From: Chromera velia
Lineage: Eukaryota > Sar > Chromeraceae
NCBI GenBank assembly: GCA_018398765.1
Contig: JAHBMJ010000482.1
Coordinates: forward strand, 1 to 46,602
Length of the DNA stretch: 46,602 nt
Direction: 5' to 3'
The position numbers and the translations under genes were made by a program. Below the pieces are notes generated by a model that saw only the letters and a program-made list of their open reading frames with translations, was not told the origin of the DNA and did no database searches. Each line of letters opens with the position of its first letter. The stretch's first letter is position 1. This document shows, in pieces, positions 44,556 through 46,602 of this stretch.

Positions 44556-45878
44556 TCTAGCTTGTTCGTGGTGGGTTTCGTTGAGCAAAGGGGCCCGACT
44601 ACGTCATGGACTGAGATCGAACTCCCGAAGTTGCCGGTGACCCTGGTTCGTTCTGGACTTGAGGACCTACTGGTCGAAGCTTCGGATCCGCGAGTGACAT
44701 CACGCCTTGATTGTGTGCTGGATGAGAGCAGAGACTTCAGTCCGAGGGCAGAAAAGGCGCTCGCTGCCACCATGCACTCGTCTCTCGTTCGAGCAGCACA
44801 ATATGCGGTAGATGAAAAAGTCCCTGCGCTTTTCGATGCCTCGTCTCCGTCATCTCTCGGGTCAGGCATCCAAGCGAAGAGACCCGACGTGCTCCTCCAG
44901 ATTGGATTTGTCGACTGTGTCCGCATCGAATCAAAAACGAGCGAAGCAGACCTGAGGAAGGCAAGTGGTGAGCTTGTGCGGAAAATGCGACCTTGGAGCG
45001 CAGCATTCTACGGGGATATGCCTTCGATTCTTGGCATCGTGTCCTCAGGTTCGGGCTTGTTTGAAGCCCGTGAGCTTCGACGAGATGGGAAGCCTGCATG
45101 GACTTTGCAGGGAAGGTTCTACGAACCCGGGGCAGTCACACTACTTGCAAGGGCGATGATTCAGGTGTGTGCTTATGCCAAAGCACGCTCAGATGTCGAA
45201 GGATGGAACTGTAAGAAAGACAGAGTGATGCTGCACAGGGATACCAAAGATGATTCAGAACCATATGTGGAAAAGGTCTACGAAGAATCTCGCATTCGCC
45301 ACCTCATTCCCTTTTACAATGCCACGGCGAAGGTACCGGGTCTTGAACGTGCGCAGCGCCTTCCCGAAAAAACAGCTTTCAAGCTGACGCCGTTTGGGTG
45401 TTCGCGGCTTCCACATTCATCTGAGGTTCTCCAGGACATAACCGAGACCGTTTCACAGATGCACAAGAAGCAGTGGGTTCACCGGGACCTTCGATGGGCA
45501 AATGTTGTCCTCGATGTGAGACGAGAAGGGCGGAGGTGGACCGTCATCGACTGTGAGTTCGCAGCAAAAATTGGAACATTCCGGAAGGACTCTCTCCCGC
45601 CCTCACTCGGTTTCACTCTTCAGGACCGTGTAGAGAGTGAAGATGAAAATGCGGAGGTAGACACGTCGCGTAATTACTTTCTCGTCGGAAAGATGATCCA
45701 GGAGCTCCTCGAGAAGGGTCTGGTTCAAGACGCTGCCGTCAACAAGCGGCTGGAAGAATTGGTTGTGCTACTCTGCAAGCCAGCAGACGGGCACGAGCGG
45801 ACGCAAATCATCAGCGACAGAGCACAGGGATTCAGAGAACTCAAAGACTACCTGACTGGGTGTGATATAGGGGTGTAA
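44556..45878 (+). CDS. Crinkler-like PD-(D/E)XK nuclease plus protein-kinase protein
   Basis: The frame is open from 44556 (stop at 44553-44555) to the TAA at 45876-45878. The first ATG is at 44772 in a strong context (GCCACCATGC) and gives 368 aa; the 72 codons before it are also open and look coding, so an upstream exon or other start is possible. Numbered from that ATG: AKRPDVLLQIG (Pro38, Asp39) then VRIESKTS (Glu53, Lys55), a PD-(D/E)XK nuclease core. A kinase-like lobe follows with VEKVY (possible beta-3 Lys168), MHKKQWVHRDLRWANVVLD (catalytic Asp239, Asn244) and VIDCEF (metal-binding Asp260, with Cys-Glu where most kinases have Phe-Gly). HRDLRWAN plus an upstream restriction-nuclease-like domain is the pattern of Crinkler (CRN)-type proteins. 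There is no signal peptide and no intron. DNA cleavage or signalling activity is inference. Confidence 0.7.
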   Translation, partial: SSLFVVGFVEQRGPTTSWTEIELPKLPVTLVRSGLEDLLVEASDPRVTSRLDCVLDESRDFSPRAEKALAATMHSSLVRAAQYAVDEKVPALFDASSPSSLGSGIQAKRPDVLLQIGFVDCVRIESKTSEADLRKASGELVRKMRPWSAAFYGDMPSILGIVSSGSGLFEARELRRDGKPAWTLQGRFYEPGAVTLLARAMIQVCAYAKARSDVEGWNCKKDRVMLHRDTKDDSEPYVEKVYEESRIRHLIPFYNATAKVPGLERAQRLPEKTAFKLTPFGCSRLPHSSEVLQDITETVSQMHKKQWVHRDLRWANVVLDVRREGRRWTVIDCEFAAKIGTFRKDSLPPSLGFTLQDRVESEDENAEVDTSRNYFLVGKMIQELLEKGLVQDAAVNKRLEELVVLLCKPADGHERTQIISDRAQGFRELKDYLTGCDIGV

Positions 45879-46540
45879 GAACGGGGGGGGGGGTGCGTTC
45901 GAGCTCTTAGGACTCCAGATCCGACGGGGTCCCCCCTGTTCTGGAGATCAGACCCCTGTGAACGGGGACCCCCCCGTTCGGAGAGCTCTAGGTGAGAAAA
46001 AGTGCTAGGTCATGAAGACAACCTAGATGATGACCTTCATGAAGCCTAAACTATTCTCAACTCTAACTCAAAACATACTTAAACTTCTAAAATTCTAGCT
46101 AAAATCTTCTTGTAACATTTTGTAACTTAAATAAAATTAACTTCAGCATGAATTGAATTCAACTTCGTCATGAGGTGTCATTAATCAGCTTCTAATTTTT
46201 TCTAATTTGTCATCAAACAAAGAATGGCAGAGGCAGAAACACTTGCGATATAAACATTAGGTAATCGATGTGTCCTTATGTATCAGGGCAGTCGTTGTGC
46301 ACCTGCAGAAAGGCAGCCAAAATTCTTGGTGAGCCAGTCAGATTCTCTTCTGGCTCGTCGGTATTGTCTGCCTCGGGTCACCCCTTCCACTTGATTCTAA
46401 ACCACCGTTTCCTCCTCCGAGGAGGGCCTCTCCACTCCCATCCCATCCGTGATAGACTCAAAAAATTAATTTTGATCACGCGCACAAACTCTGCGCACCC
46501 CTCCCCTCCTGTTCAATCCGACGGGCCCCCCCCCCCGTTC
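45879..46540. repeat. G/C-tract inverted repeat element
   Basis: GAACGGGGGGGGGGG starts at 45879, one base after the stop codon of the kinase gene. Its inverse, CCCCCCCCCCCGTTC, lies at 46526-46540. TCCGACGGG occurs near both ends (about 45918 and 46517). Several other GGGG/CCCC hairpins lie at 45917-45990. The interior (46010-46280) is AT-rich. It resembles a small TIR element, but no duplication of the target is evident. Confidence 0.45.
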
Positions 46541-46602
46541 ACGCTCTGCGGCCCTGTCCGAAGGACGGGCCCCCCCCATCGGGCAGGCTCCTGCCTGCCC
46601 CG
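46541..46602. other. GC-rich end of the window
   Basis: C-runs and GGGCAGGCTCCTGCCTGCCC, an imperfect palindrome, reach to the last base. No gene. Confidence 0.4.

Overview
The window looks like nuclear DNA of an intron-rich unicellular eukaryote. Three genes have many short exons joined by GT-AG introns whose sense strand is strongly C/T-rich. LTR retrotransposons of the Ty1/copia class and microsatellites are frequent. A plant/alga-type ABC1 kinase fused to a beta-lactamase-like domain, together with a Na+/K+-ATPase-type pump, points to a photosynthetic-lineage protist. A chromerid alveolate such as Chromera velia is my best guess, but this is inference. All donors in the gene models are GT, which argues against a dinoflagellate.

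Layout. 1-867: 3' end of a Ty1/copia element (RNase H, polypurine tract, 3' LTR). 868-2067: non-coding, with a small inverted/direct repeat structure at 871-1302. 2068-8918 (+): P-type IIC Na+/K+-ATPase-like alpha subunit, 10 exons, 1050 aa. 10574-12423: DNA transposon-like element of 1.85 kb with hAT-like TIRs. 12916-19154 (-): complete but decayed Ty1/copia element of 6.2 kb with two 294-bp LTRs and a 5-bp target-site duplication. 19830-21200 (-): alpha/beta-hydrolase with one internal stop. 22041-22523 (+): small SAP-like protein. 24959-29482 (-): FAM221-type Cys/His protein with a very long low-complexity N-terminus, 5 exons, 979 aa. 30804-40687 (+): ABC1/UbiB atypical kinase fused to a serine beta-lactamase-like domain, 19 exons, about 1374 aa, head-to-head with the FAM221-like gene. 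44556-45878 (+): intronless Crinkler-like protein with a PD-(D/E)XK nuclease-like region followed by a protein-kinase domain. 45879-46602: G/C-tract inverted repeats.

The host genes do not form a pathway that I can recognise. The pump works at a membrane, the ABC1 fusion probably in an organelle membrane, and the FAM221-like protein has no established role. The most unusual global signal is the 5' splice site: 20 of 31 modelled introns have C at +3 (typically GTCAGT) and only 3 have A. The most interesting single proteins are the nuclease-kinase protein near the right end and the ABC1-beta-lactamase fusion whose beta-lactamase catalytic motifs are degenerate.

All gene models were built by reading exons and splice sites by eye, with the frame checked at every junction. 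First exons and UTRs are the least certain parts.
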